A stretch of DNA of 64,000 bases, taken from positions 124,001-188,000 of the forward strand of contig NZ_JASHIM010000004.1 of assembly GCF_030733685.1 (NCBI RefSeq). Direction: 5' to 3'. The stretch comes from Roseovarius sp. MMSF_3281. GTDB lineage: Bacteria; Pseudomonadota; Alphaproteobacteria; Rhodobacterales; Rhodobacteraceae. This document shows positions 54,422 to 62,682 of the stretch, one piece after another (within the stretch, counting starts at the first letter, position 1; every line of letters starts with the position of its first letter). Both the position numbers and the translations under genes were made by a program. The notes beneath the pieces are model-generated. The model was given only the letters and a program-made list of their open reading frames with translations. It searched no databases and was not told where the DNA came from.

Positions 54422-55090
54422 ATGACAGGCTGGTTTCAGGGCACGGGCGATATCCTGAGCGCCCTTGCCGCAGGCGATTCATGGATGTTGAGCGAGGCAA
54501 TGCGCCAACCGGCGATCTGGCCGCTGGGCCTGATCGCGATGCTGGCGGCTGCCGCGGCGCTGCTGGTGGTCTATCACTTCGTGCCCTGGATCGAACGCAA
54601 CTTCGAGAAAACGGTGATGGTGGTCTCGTACCTTGCCATCGGCGGGATCATCTTCGTCGAGGTGTTTCGCCGTTTCGTGCTCTCCGAACAGGCGCCTTGG
54701 TCCACCACGCTACCGCCCTTCCTGTTTCTTATCATGACGTGGTTCGGCTGTACCTATAACGTCCAGCTGCGTACCCACCTCGCCTTTGCCGAGTTTCGCG
54801 GTGCCATGGGGCGGGGCGGGCAGATGGCCTGCCTTGTGCTGGATGCGCTGCTCTGGGCGGGCTTTGCCTGGATCGTCGTCGTCACCTCAAGCCGCGTTGC
54901 CGCCAATTCGGCCTCGAATTTCCAGATCATGCTTGGCACCGACAACGTCATGCAATGGTGGTTCCTGATCGCGGTGCCGCTGGCCTTCACGATGCTGGTG
55001 GCCCGGGTCCTGGAGAACCTCATCACCGACCTGCGCAATTTCCGCACGGGCGCACCTTTGATCAAACAAGCCGTCATCGGGGGCGACTGA
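54422..55090 (+). CDS. TRAP small permease
   Basis: 222 aa from ATG 54422 after GGGAGGA; a longer frame from 54371 has no ribosome site. It has four or five hydrophobic helices, with RTHLAFAEFR as the DctQ loop motif. It is larger than a typical DctQ because of an N-terminal extension with an extra hydrophobic segment (about residues 30-55). It is followed 1 bp later by the large permease. Confidence 0.85.
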   Translation: MTGWFQGTGDILSALAAGDSWMLSEAMRQPAIWPLGLIAMLAAAAALLVVYHFVPWIERNFEKTVMVVSYLAIGGIIFVEVFRRFVLSEQAPWSTTLPPFLFLIMTWFGCTYNVQLRTHLAFAEFRGAMGRGGQMACLVLDALLWAGFAWIVVVTSSRVAANSASNFQIMLGTDNVMQWWFLIAVPLAFTMLVARVLENLITDLRNFRTGAPLIKQAVIGGD

Positions 55091-55091
55091 C

Positions 55092-56450
55092 ATGAGCGAT
55101 CCAACCATCATCACCGCCATCTCCGTCGGCGTGACCATCCTGTTCATGCTTGGCGTGCCGGTCTTTCTGGTTATCGGCTACTGGGTGATCGGCATGTCCT
55201 TCCTGCTGGACCTGCCGCTCGACAATATCGGCGCGGCACTGGCCGATGTCTTTACCGATGGCTTCGCCCTGCTGGCGATGCCGCTTTTCATCCTGACCGG
55301 AGACCTCATCAACCGCTCCGGCATCGCCCGGCGCCTGTCGGATTTCGCCTATGCCTGCCTTGGCTGGATTCGCGGCGGGCTTGCCATGGCCTCGCTGGGG
55401 GCTTGCGGGCTTTTTGCCGCTATTTCGGGGTCGAACTCGGCCACCACGGCCACCATCGGCTCGATGCTGCACCCGGAAATGGTCAAGGGCGGCTACGACG
55501 AACGGTTTTCGGCGGCCACGGCGGCGGCGGGCGGCACGGTGGGCATCATCATCCCGCCCTCCATCATCTTCATTGTCTACGGGTTCCTCCTCAACCTCCC
55601 GATTTCCGACCTCTTCGTCGCCGGGATCATCCCCGGGTCGCTGATGGTGGGTGGCATGATGTTTGCCTGCTTCCTCATCTGCTGGCGCAACGGCTGGGGC
55701 TACCTGATCGCCCTCAGCCCGCTGCGCGTGATCAAAACCGCCGTCGGCGCGTGGCTGGGCTTTTTCGCCATCGGCCTTGTCCTCTGGGGTATCTACACCG
55801 GTAAATTCTCGCCCACCGAGGCGGCGGGCGTGACCGTTGGCTTCTGTGTGATCGTCGGCTTCCTCTGCCTGCCCATTCACAAACTGATGGGGGCCAGGAA
55901 AGACGCCGAACTCTCCGAGAAATCGGTGGCCAGCATGCTGGTGGTCCAAGGCTTCAGCCCGATTGAACTGCCCTCGATCACCATGCGCTCGGCCCAGATC
56001 ACCGGTATCCTTGCCCCGCTGATCGCGGTCTCGGTGGTGATGCAGCAAATCCTGTCGGTCCTCGGCGCGCAGGAGGCGATCGGCGGCTTCGTGACCTCGA
56101 TGGGCGGCTATCACGCGGTGCTGTTCACCTCCATGGCCATCGTCTTTGTTTCGGGCATGGTGCTGGAAAGCCTACCGGTGACGATCATCTTGGCCCCAAT
56201 CCTCGCCCCTATCGCTCATGAGGTCGGGGTCGAGCCGGTGCAATTCGCGGTGGTCTTCCTTGTCGGTGCCTCCATCGGGTTCATCACGCCGCCCTATGGC
56301 CTGAACCTATACGTGGCCTCGGGGGTGACAGGTGTCCCGTATTTCAGGCTTTTGAAGTACACTGTGCCTTATTTGGTGGCACTGATTTCGGTGTGGCTTG
56401 TGATTGCCCTTGTGCCTGAGTTATCGACGGCGCTGCTACCGAACAGATAA
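55092..56450 (+). CDS. TRAP large permease
   Basis: 452 aa, DctM family. It has ISGSNSATTATIGSMLHPEM, IIIPPSIIFIVYGFLL, FSPTEAAGVTVGFCVIVGF and FITPPYGLNLYVASG. It completes the TRAP system, and the IclR regulator follows after 13 bp. Confidence 0.92.
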   Translation: MSDPTIITAISVGVTILFMLGVPVFLVIGYWVIGMSFLLDLPLDNIGAALADVFTDGFALLAMPLFILTGDLINRSGIARRLSDFAYACLGWIRGGLAMASLGACGLFAAISGSNSATTATIGSMLHPEMVKGGYDERFSAATAAAGGTVGIIIPPSIIFIVYGFLLNLPISDLFVAGIIPGSLMVGGMMFACFLICWRNGWGYLIALSPLRVIKTAVGAWLGFFAIGLVLWGIYTGKFSPTEAAGVTVGFCVIVGFLCLPIHKLMGARKDAELSEKSVASMLVVQGFSPIELPSITMRSAQITGILAPLIAVSVVMQQILSVLGAQEAIGGFVTSMGGYHAVLFTSMAIVFVSGMVLESLPVTIILAPILAPIAHEVGVEPVQFAVVFLVGASIGFITPPYGLNLYVASGVTGVPYFRLLKYTVPYLVALISVWLVIALVPELSTALLPNR

Positions 56451-56463
56451 GAGTGGGTGATGC

Positions 56464-57243
56464 ATGGACGGGGATAAATCGGAAACCATACCAACCAACC
56501 TCAGGTTGCTCATGGTGATCGAAGAGATCGCCCGCGCGGGCGTTCCCGTCACGCCGACCGATGTGAACATGCACCTCGGTCTGCCCAAGCCGACCATTCA
56601 CCGCCTGTTCAACACGCTGGAGGAAGAGGGCTTCCTCCAGCGTGACCTTGATGGGCGGACCTATTCACCGGGGCCCCGCCTGCGCACCATGGCCGGCGGG
56701 GTGATATCCTCTCTACGCATCCGTACGGCACGGCAGGCCATCCTCAAACGCCTGAGCCGTGAAATCGGCGAGACCTGCAACATCGCCCTGCCGGATCGCG
56801 ATGCCATGACCTATCTGGAACGCGTCGAAACCGAATGGCCCCTGCGCATCCAGCTTCCCATCGGCACTCGCGTGCCCTTTTACTGCACCGCCAGCGGCAA
56901 GATGTACCTTAGCTCCTTGGCCCGCGCCCATGTGGTCAAATACCTTGAAAGCATCGACCTTGAGGCGAAAACCCCCAACACCCTGACCCAACATGACGAT
57001 CTTTTCGAAGAACTCCGCGTGATCCGCAAACAGGGCTATTCCCTCGACCGCGAGGAATTCATGCCCGACATGATCGCGCTTGCGGTGCCGATCATGGATA
57101 AGAACGACAGGCTCATGGCCACCTTGGCCTTCCACGCCCCGTCGCAGCGTATTTCCATCGACGAGGCACTGAATTATCTCGACGATATGCGCGCCGCCTC
57201 CAAGGATTTGTCCGAACTGGTCTCGGGCTCTGCCGATATCTAA
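56464..57243 (+). CDS. IclR-family transcriptional regulator
   Basis: 259 aa. The winged helix is at residues 12-75 (MVIEEIARAGVPVTPTDVNM, then LPKPTIHRLFNTLEEEGFL). An IclR effector domain follows, with CNIALPDRDAMTYLERV and YCTASGKMYLSSL. It probably controls the TRAP operon that it ends and the divergent GMC oxidoreductase gene, in response to the transported compound. Confidence 0.9.
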   Translation: MDGDKSETIPTNLRLLMVIEEIARAGVPVTPTDVNMHLGLPKPTIHRLFNTLEEEGFLQRDLDGRTYSPGPRLRTMAGGVISSLRIRTARQAILKRLSREIGETCNIALPDRDAMTYLERVETEWPLRIQLPIGTRVPFYCTASGKMYLSSLARAHVVKYLESIDLEAKTPNTLTQHDDLFEELRVIRKQGYSLDREEFMPDMIALAVPIMDKNDRLMATLAFHAPSQRISIDEALNYLDDMRAASKDLSELVSGSADI

Positions 57244-57291
57244 CCCTCCGGCAGCCAAAAACCCCTTTATCCTCGCGCCGCTTGGGTCATT

Positions 57292-59268
57292 ATGGCCCGC
57301 ATGACGTTTTTCCGCTCGCTGTTCCAATCGGTCCGAATGCGCCTTCTGGTCATCGCGCTCTTGCCGATGCTGGTGCTCATGCCCCTGCTTCTGGGAGGGG
57401 CGATTGCCCGCTGGACGGGCCGGGTGGATGAACTTCTGATCACCAAGGTCAACGGCGACCTGACCATCGCCGATCAATACCTGCAACGCTTGCTGGAAAA
57501 TTCGGGTGAACGTCTGGATGCGCTGGCTCAATCGGCTAAGCTGCGCGATGTGATGAGCCGCCCCGCCGACCGCCGCGCCCACCTGCGCGCGGCGCGCAAC
57601 AACCTGGGGCTTGATTTTCTCTATCTCACCGATGGCACCACCGGCCCCGAGGGCCTGCGCCCCGGTGATTGGCCGGTGGTCGCAACCGCGCTTGACGGGG
57701 CGCAATGGGGCAGTGTCGTGGACATCATGGATCAAGACACCCTTACCGCGCTTGACCTTGGTCTTGGCCAACAGGCGGCGATCCAACTGGTCCCCACGCG
57801 CGCCGCCGTGCCCACCGACCGCACCGTCGAAGACCGCGGCATGGTGATCCACTCCGCCGCGCCCGTGGTCCTGCCCGATGGCCGCCCCGGCGCGCTTGTG
57901 GGGGGGCATCTTCTCAATCGCAACCTCGATTTCATCGACACCATCAACAACCTCGTCTACCGCGATCAAAGCCTGCCCGACGGCAGCCAAGGCACCGCCA
58001 CCCTGTTCCTTGAAGATGTCCGCGTCTCTACCAACGTGCGCCTTTTCGAGGATGTCCGCGCGCTGGGCACCCGCGTTTCTGCCGAGGTCCGCGCGCGGGT
58101 TCTGGGCGAGGGGCGCACATGGCTTGACCGGGCCTTCGTGGTCAACGATTGGTATATCTCGGCCTACCAACCCATCACCGACAGTTTCGGCAAGCGCGTC
58201 GGCATGCTCTACGTTGGCTTCCTCGAAACCCCGTTTCGCGAGGCGAAAACCCGCTCCGCCCTCACGATGGGCCTGATCTTTCTGGCCATTGCCGGGCTGT
58301 CTATTCCGATTTTCCTGCGCTGGGCCGGGCGCATCTTCGGCCCGCTGGAATCCATGACCAAAACCATCGCCCGCGTCGAAGGCGGCGATCTGGCGGCCCG
58401 CAACGGCCCCACCGGCGATAGCGGCGAGATTGCTCAGGTGGCGGGCCACCTAGACGACCTCCTTGACCAGGTCCAGGAACGCGACAAGCAATTGCGCGAC
58501 TGGGCCGAAAGCCTTGAACGCAAGGTCGAGGAACGCACCCAAGACCTGCGCGAGGCGAACCGCAAGCTCGAAGACACCACCGAGCAACTCATCATGTCCG
58601 AAAAACTGGCCACCGTGGGCGAAATCACCGCCAGCGTCGCCCATGAAATCAACAATCCCGTGGCCGTGATCCAAGGCAATCTGGATGTCGCCCGTAGCCT
58701 CCTGGCCGAGGCCGAGGCGGAAAAGGTCAAGACCGAGTTCAAATTGATCGACGATCAAATCTACCGCATCGGGGTGATCGTCTCGAAACTCCTGCAGTTC
58801 GCCCGCCCCGAGGAATACTCGGGCGAAGGCGCGCTGATCTATCCTGCCGATGTGGTCCGCGATTGCCTTGTGCTGACCGCGCACCAGACCGAGAAGGCGG
58901 GCGTCGAGGTCACGACCGATTTCCAAAGCGACCGGCAGGTTGCGATCTCGCGTACCGAGCTACAGCAGGTGATCGTCAACCTGACCATCAACGCCGTCCA
59001 TGCCATGCCTGACGGCGGGGATTTGCAGATCACGGTTTCTGATGCCGGTGGCATGGTCCGGGTCGTGGTGTCAGATACCGGGCGCGGTATCGCGCCGGAT
59101 GTCCTCAAGCGCATTTTCGACCCGTTCTTTACCACCAAACAGGCCGAAGGCACCGGCCTCGGCCTGTCGATCAGTCAACGGTTGGTCTCCCGCGTGGGGG
59201 GCGAGATTTCGGCCAGTTCCACCCCGGGGCAGGGCAGCCGTTTCACCGTCACCCTGCCTGCCGCCTGA
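57292..59268 (+). CDS. Sensor histidine kinase with Cache-type sensor and HAMP domain
   Basis: 658 aa (ATG 57301 is an alternative start). A first membrane helix is at about 18-40, then a ~280-residue periplasmic sensor. A second helix leads to HAMP (RIFGPLESMTKTIARVEGGD), a coiled coil, HisKA with the phospho-histidine in ASVAHEINNPVAV, and HATPase with NAVHAMPDGG, DTGRGIAPDVL and GTGLGLSI. It is 56 bp upstream of dctB and has no response regulator of its own, so it may feed into the DctD-like protein. Confidence 0.9.
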   Translation: MARMTFFRSLFQSVRMRLLVIALLPMLVLMPLLLGGAIARWTGRVDELLITKVNGDLTIADQYLQRLLENSGERLDALAQSAKLRDVMSRPADRRAHLRAARNNLGLDFLYLTDGTTGPEGLRPGDWPVVATALDGAQWGSVVDIMDQDTLTALDLGLGQQAAIQLVPTRAAVPTDRTVEDRGMVIHSAAPVVLPDGRPGALVGGHLLNRNLDFIDTINNLVYRDQSLPDGSQGTATLFLEDVRVSTNVRLFEDVRALGTRVSAEVRARVLGEGRTWLDRAFVVNDWYISAYQPITDSFGKRVGMLYVGFLETPFREAKTRSALTMGLIFLAIAGLSIPIFLRWAGRIFGPLESMTKTIARVEGGDLAARNGPTGDSGEIAQVAGHLDDLLDQVQERDKQLRDWAESLERKVEERTQDLREANRKLEDTTEQLIMSEKLATVGEITASVAHEINNPVAVIQGNLDVARSLLAEAEAEKVKTEFKLIDDQIYRIGVIVSKLLQFARPEEYSGEGALIYPADVVRDCLVLTAHQTEKAGVEVTTDFQSDRQVAISRTELQQVIVNLTINAVHAMPDGGDLQITVSDAGGMVRVVVSDTGRGIAPDVLKRIFDPFFTTKQAEGTGLGLSISQRLVSRVGGEISASSTPGQGSRFTVTLPAA

Positions 59269-59324
59269 ACCGCGTGCGCCGAAAAACTGGTCAACCCCCG
59301 GCAAGCGTTGCTAAAACAAACGCC

Positions 59325-61088
59325 ATGACGTCCGACTCCCGCCTGCGCCTTGCGGTCATAGCCCTCTTTGTCACAGTCGTCGCCCTCTGTGCGGCGGGCA
59401 TTTGGCGCTATGGCTATGGCCAAGCGCTCGACCAGTTGGAAAAACAGGGGCGCGCCGACCTTGCGCTGGCTTCCGACCGCTTCACCGGCCAGTTGCGCCG
59501 CTATCAGGAACTTGCCGTGCTCATGGCCGACCACCCCACCTTGGCGCGGGTCTCGGCGGGGCGCGATGCGCAAGCGGCCCGTGCCCTCCTGCTCGAAGCG
59601 GCGGATAAAACCGGGGCCATGGGGCTGGCCTATGTCGATGCCAGCGGCCGTATTCTGGCCCAAGCGGGGAATGCCCCGCGCGACCCCGCGCAAATCCCCG
59701 CCTTCACCCGTGCGATCAACGGCGCGCTGGGCGTGGGCTATGGACGGTTGGGCGCACGGGGCGGCCGGGCCTACATCTACGCCGCGCCGGCCTTTGCAGC
59801 CGATGGGCTGGTGCGCGGCGCGCTGATCGTCCTGGTCGATATCGCCGAACTGGAATGGGACTGGATCGGTGGCCAGCCGCCTGTCTTCTTCACCGAGGAA
59901 AAGGACGAAATCTTTGTCTCCAACCGCTCCGAACTGCTTTTCTGGCGGGCCCGTGATGATGGCCCCGGCTACAGCCCTGCCAACGCCCCCGCGCCCGATT
60001 TCACCACCCATGACATCGCCGGTCACGAGGTCTGGAAAATCGACTGGGGCGATTACCTGCCCAAACGCGCGCTGCACCTGACGCAAGACCTGCCGGTAAT
60101 CGACATGACCGGCCATGTCCTGATCAACGTGGCCCCGGCCCGGCGCCTTGCCGCGCTGCAAAGCCTTATGTTCGCCGTGATCTGCCTCGCCTTCGGCGCG
60201 GTCATCCTGCAAATCACCGAACGCCGCCGCACGCTGGCCCGCGCCAATGCCCAGCTTGAACAGCGGGTCACCGAACGTACCGGGGAACTGACCGTCACCA
60301 ACCGCGCCCTGCGCCGCGAAATCCGCGAACGGCTCGAGGCCGAAGCGGCCCTGAAAAAGGCGCAGGACGACTTGGTGCAGGCGGGCAAGCTTTCGGCGCT
60401 TGGCCAAATCTCCGCCGGGATCAGCCACGAGTTGAACCAACCCCTGATGGCCATCCGCCAATACGCCGACAACGGCGCGCAATTCCTTGACCGCGCCAAG
60501 CCCGAGAAAGCCGGCGAAAACCTGACCCGCATTTCGGCGCTGGCCGCCCGCATGGCGCGGATCATCCGCAACCTGCGCGCCTTCGCCAAACAGGAAAGCG
60601 AGCCGGTGGCGCGGGTGGATATCGTCACCGTGATCGAACAGGTCCTCGAACTCTCCGAGGCGCGGCTCGAAGCCGATGGTGTCACCGTCCACTGGGCCCC
60701 GCCCCAGGCCCCGGTCTACGTCATGGGCGGCGAGGTCCGGCTTGGGCAGGTGCTCATCAACCTGATCTCAAACGCCGCCGACGCCATGTCGCACAGCCCC
60801 ACAAAGGAAATCAGCATCACCGTCACCCCGGGCAACCCGGTGGTGGTCGAAGTTCAGGATACCGGCCCCGGCATCGACGAGCCGGAAAAGATATTCGACC
60901 CCTTCTATTCCACCAAGGAGGTCGGCAGCACCGAAGGCATGGGCCTTGGCCTGTCGATCTCTTACGGCTTGGTGCAAAGCTTCGGCGGCGATATCAAGGG
61001 GCGCAACACGCCCCAGGGCGGCGCCGCCTTCCGCATCGAACTGGAAGCCGCCCTTGAAACACCCCCCGCGCAAGAGGCCGCCGAATGA
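59325..61088 (+). CDS. dctB: C4-dicarboxylate sensor kinase DctB
   Basis: 587 aa from ATG 59325. A membrane helix at the N terminus is followed by a periplasmic tandem-PAS (Cache) sensor with GYGRLGARGGRAYIYAAPAF, and a second helix near MFAVICLAFGAVIL. A coiled coil, HisKA with ISAGISHELNQPLMAIRQYA (the DctB-typical ELNQPL.AIR.YA) and HATPase with STEGMGLGLSISYG follow. It senses external succinate, fumarate or malate and phosphorylates DctD. The stop overlaps the dctD start (ATGA). Confidence 0.9.
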   Translation: MTSDSRLRLAVIALFVTVVALCAAGIWRYGYGQALDQLEKQGRADLALASDRFTGQLRRYQELAVLMADHPTLARVSAGRDAQAARALLLEAADKTGAMGLAYVDASGRILAQAGNAPRDPAQIPAFTRAINGALGVGYGRLGARGGRAYIYAAPAFAADGLVRGALIVLVDIAELEWDWIGGQPPVFFTEEKDEIFVSNRSELLFWRARDDGPGYSPANAPAPDFTTHDIAGHEVWKIDWGDYLPKRALHLTQDLPVIDMTGHVLINVAPARRLAALQSLMFAVICLAFGAVILQITERRRTLARANAQLEQRVTERTGELTVTNRALRREIRERLEAEAALKKAQDDLVQAGKLSALGQISAGISHELNQPLMAIRQYADNGAQFLDRAKPEKAGENLTRISALAARMARIIRNLRAFAKQESEPVARVDIVTVIEQVLELSEARLEADGVTVHWAPPQAPVYVMGGEVRLGQVLINLISNAADAMSHSPTKEISITVTPGNPVVVEVQDTGPGIDEPEKIFDPFYSTKEVGSTEGMGLGLSISYGLVQSFGGDIKGRNTPQGGAAFRIELEAALETPPAQEAAE

Positions 61089-62326
61089 CGCCCGAACCGC
61101 ATAAGATCCTGCTGGTCGATGATGACGCCGCCGTGCGCGAGGCGCTGACCCAAACGCTGGAACTCAACGATCTCACCCCGGTCCCCTGCGGCTCCTTCAT
61201 CGAGGCCAAGGATCACATCGCCCGCGATTTCGAAGGCGTGATCCTGTCGGATATCCGCATGCCCGGGCGCGATGGGTTCCACCTGTTGCGCCACACCCAT
61301 GGGCTTGATCCCGACTTGCCGGTGATCCTGCTGACCGGCGAGGGCGATATTCCCATGGCGGTCGAGGCCATGGCACAGGGCGCCTTCGACTTCCTTGAAA
61401 AACCATGCGCACCCGATGACCTGTTGCCGGTGCTGCATCGCGCCTTGCAAACCCGGGCGCTGGTCATGGAAAACCGCCGCCTCAAGCATCAGCTTGAAAC
61501 CGGCGATCCGGCGGCGCGCATGCTTTTTGGCACCTCGCAACTGGCTGAAGGGCTGCGCGCCCGGGTCCGTGCCGTGGCCCGCGCGGGGGCCGAGGTTCTG
61601 GTCACCGGCCCGCCCGGCGCAGGGGTGTCCAAGGTGGCCGAGGTCATCCACCTGATAACCCCGAACGCCTCGGGCCCTTTCGTCAAACGGCCCGCCGCCT
61701 CGCTGGATGTTGCCGCGCTCAACGACAGCCTTGCCGCGGCCCAGACCGGCAGCCTGTTCCTCGATGAAATCGCGGCCCTTCCCGATGCCGCGCAATACAG
61801 CCTTCTGGAACGGCTTGAGGCCGGTGGCACCGCCCGGGTGATCGCCGGCACAACCTCCGATCTGGCCGCCGCCGCCCAAGAAGGCCGCTTCAACGCCGAA
61901 CTTTACTACCGCCTTGACGTCATGCCGGTACGCATTCCGGCCCTCTCGGAACGGCCCGAGGATATCCCGGTGCTGTTTCGCCACTACGTGGCGCAAGCCG
62001 CCGAACAGGCGGGCCTGCCCACGCCGGAAATCCCGCCTGAGCATCTTTCGAACCTCATGGCGCAGGATTGGCCGGGCAACGCCCGGTCCCTCATGTCGGC
62101 GGCGATGCGCTTTACCCTTGGTATGCCCGAAGAAACCCAGGGCGCCGCCGAACTGGGCCTTGCCGAACAAATGGCCCGCGTCGAACGCTCGCTTCTGGCC
62201 GCGGCACTTGGCCGTCAGAACGGCCGCGCCGCGCAGGCGGCCAAGGCCCTCAAGCTGCCGCGCAAGACGTTTTACGACAAACTGGCCCGCTACGGTTTGA
62301 AACCCGAGGATTTCAAACGCGGCTGA
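61085..62326 (+). CDS. dctD: DctD-like response regulator with degenerate AAA+ domain
   Basis: 413 aa. The receiver has phospho-site D56 (LSDIRMPG) and K106. The AAA+ region is abnormal. Walker A reads GPPGAGVSK (175-183), so the lysine is displaced. The stretch from GPFVKRPAASL (about 197) to Walker B GSLFLDEI (222-229) is some 30 residues shorter than in other DctD proteins and lacks the GAFTGA loop that contacts sigma-54. The C-terminal Fis-type helix-turn-helix (AAKALKLPRKTFYDKLARYG) is intact. It probably binds upstream of dctP but may not activate sigma-54 promoters, like the Rhodobacter capsulatus NtrC. Confidence 0.88.
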   Translation: MTPEPHKILLVDDDAAVREALTQTLELNDLTPVPCGSFIEAKDHIARDFEGVILSDIRMPGRDGFHLLRHTHGLDPDLPVILLTGEGDIPMAVEAMAQGAFDFLEKPCAPDDLLPVLHRALQTRALVMENRRLKHQLETGDPAARMLFGTSQLAEGLRARVRAVARAGAEVLVTGPPGAGVSKVAEVIHLITPNASGPFVKRPAASLDVAALNDSLAAAQTGSLFLDEIAALPDAAQYSLLERLEAGGTARVIAGTTSDLAAAAQEGRFNAELYYRLDVMPVRIPALSERPEDIPVLFRHYVAQAAEQAGLPTPEIPPEHLSNLMAQDWPGNARSLMSAAMRFTLGMPEETQGAAELGLAEQMARVERSLLAAALGRQNGRAAQAAKALKLPRKTFYDKLARYGLKPEDFKRG

Positions 62327-62330
62327 CCCA

Positions 62331-62426
62331 CCAAGGTCTTTCGAAACACCTTGGCCAAGCGCCTTGCAAGGCGCTTTCCGACGCGATTTCGAAATCGCGT
62401 GGCCCAAGGCTTTTCGAAAAGCCTTG
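62331..62426. repeat. Four tandem palindromes with ~24-bp period
   Basis: Perfect palindromes are AAGCGCCTTGCAAGGCGCTT (62357-62376), ACGCGATTTCGAAATCGCGT (62381-62400) and a 22-bp one built on GGCTTTTCGAAAAGCC (62405-62426). They are preceded by an imperfect 24-bp one with CCAAGG/CCTTGG ends (62331-62354). Centres are spaced 24, 24 and 25 bp. The array begins 5 bp after the dctD stop and may act as terminator hairpins or as a protein-binding array. Confidence 0.75.
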
Positions 62427-62445
62427 CCCAAGCGGGCATGAGTCG

Positions 62446-62494
62446 TGTGCGGAAATCCGCACAGTTTGCTGAAATACCGTGCGAGATCCCGCAC
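62446..62494. promoter_or_regulatory. Two GTGCG-N6-CGCAC dyads, probable DctD sites
   Basis: Site 1 (62446-62463) is the perfect palindrome TGTGCGGA-aa-TCCGCACA. Site 2 (62479-62494) is GTGCGAGATCCCGCAC with one mismatch. Centres are 32 bp apart, about three helical turns. They lie ~190-235 bp upstream of the dctP start, the usual distance for enhancer sites of DctD/NtrC proteins. Confidence 0.65.
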
Positions 62495-62638
62495 AATGCC
62501 GCCATGCAGCATCGCCGCCCGGTTGGGTATTTTGATATATCCTGTTGAATTCATTTAGGATTTCAAAATCTTCCATTTTTTTATCGCCATGACTTGAGCG
62601 AATAGCCGCCATGCGAAAATCTCTGCCCGTCGCGCCCC

Positions 62639-62654
62639 TGGGGCGCTGATTGCA
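62639..62654 (+). promoter_or_regulatory. Possible sigma-54 (-24/-12) promoter of dctP
   Basis: TGGGGCGCTGATTGCA matches TGG..C-N5-TTGCA with correct GG-to-GC spacing. Transcription would start about 62665, leaving a very short leader before the ribosome site GGGAGGAGA and the ATG at 62683. The match at CA of the -24 box is lost, so support is moderate. Confidence 0.35.
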
Positions 62655-62682
62655 ACGTCTCAAGATATGGGAGGAGACACCG

